Positions 32,971 to 33,164 of a stretch of DNA of 33,164 nt are shown here, piece by piece. The position numbers and the translations under genes are program-made. The stretch is from Deltaproteobacteria bacterium (lineage in GTDB: Bacteria > Desulfobacterota > Desulfovibrionia > Desulfovibrionales > Desulfovibrionaceae). Positions within the stretch are counted from its first letter, which is position 1, and each line of letters opens with the position of its first letter. The stretch lies in the NCBI GenBank assembly GCA_031275645.1, contig JAISOL010000070.1, forward strand, positions 1 through 33,164, given 5' to 3'. Under the pieces are notes generated by a model. It did not search any database. It was not told where the DNA came from and was given only the letters and a program-made list of their open reading frames with translations.

Positions 32971-33164
32971 CTAAATCTCATTCCCGGCGGAAACATTGTT
33001 GTCGTCCACGCGATCAAAACTGACCACCTGCCCTCCTTCGTCCAGGGAAACCAGGCGCACTCCCTGGGTGGCTCTGCCGAGATGGGCTATTTCCTTCACC
33101 GCTATTCTGATTATTTTGTTCGCGGAAGTAAGCAGAAGCAGGGAATCTCCGTCCGCCGCCATCA
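32971..33164 (-). CDS. gyrA: DNA gyrase subunit A, C-terminal end only
   Basis: The visible 63 codons are the last blade of the GyrA beta-pinwheel: SLLLLTSANKIIRI-like strand, then GRATQGVRLVSL and DEGGQVVSFDRV, ending in DNNVSAGNEI. This is the C-terminal DNA-wrapping domain. The gene is cut by the window edge and continues beyond it. It heads the operon that runs to hemC at 29336; the adjacent GTG of the lipoprotein follows the TAG without a gap. Confidence 0.9.
   Translation of the reverse strand, partial: MAADGDSLLLLTSANKIIRIAVKEIAHLGRATQGVRLVSLDEGGQVVSFDRVDDNNVSAGNEI

Noticed and set aside
1-33164. CRISPR arrays, insertion sequences, prophage genes, tRNA or rRNA
   Set aside because: No regular spaced repeats, transposase or integrase motifs, or RNA cloverleaf were seen; spacers are short and genes are core metabolism.

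Overview
The window looks like chromosomal core sequence from a Desulfovibrio-type sulfate reducer (Desulfovibrionaceae or a close relative). The evidence is a tetraheme cytochrome c3-type protein, high G+C coding sequence, an FmdB zinc ribbon with a Cys/Gly tail, and a DUF116 protein. I see no transposase, integrase, CRISPR array, rRNA or tRNA. The assignment comes from gene content only; no search was run.

Left part (1-7040): a clear iron-uptake operon on the + strand. A near-consensus sigma70 promoter (133-161) and a Fur-box-like sequence (171-189) precede FTR1 permease, P19 periplasmic metal-binding protein, FtrD-like (DUF2318) Fe-S membrane protein, two MacB/FtsX-type permeases, an ABC ATPase and a four-heme cytochrome c3-like protein. 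This is the gene order of the Campylobacter p19/FTR1 locus, except that the cytochrome sits where the thioredoxin-like genes are found there. A 12-bp perfect hairpin lies between p19 and ftrD, and a terminator with a T-run closes the operon.

Middle (7019-17241): two - strand genes of unknown role (a large DUF2339-like membrane protein and a TPR-like exported protein), then HU on the + strand with a strong hairpin terminator. After it comes a tightly packed - strand operon read from 17241 down: small hypothetical, purA, DNA polymerase III delta', DUF116 membrane protein, FMN-dependent reductase and an LpoA-like lipoprotein.

17396-23376: an AICAR transformylase lacking the IMP cyclohydrolase domain, followed 13 bases later by an RNase II/R-type protein (+). 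Convergent to these are plsY, rsmB and a small XRE regulator (-).

23404-24676: a lone family 2 glycosyltransferase (-) whose upstream region holds a very good sigma54 promoter (GG-N10-GC) and, about 90-130 bases further upstream, two dyads placed where an enhancer-binding protein would bind.

24677-33164: a Lon-like protease (-) diverges from a PiT phosphate transporter and its DUF47/PhoU-like partner (+). The latter overlaps the stop codon of hemC by four bases (CTAG). hemC ends a - strand operon: gyrA (3' end only), TPR lipoprotein, glycosyltransferase, gmhA, fmdB-type zinc ribbon, hemC. No stretch longer than 300 bases lacks a gene.
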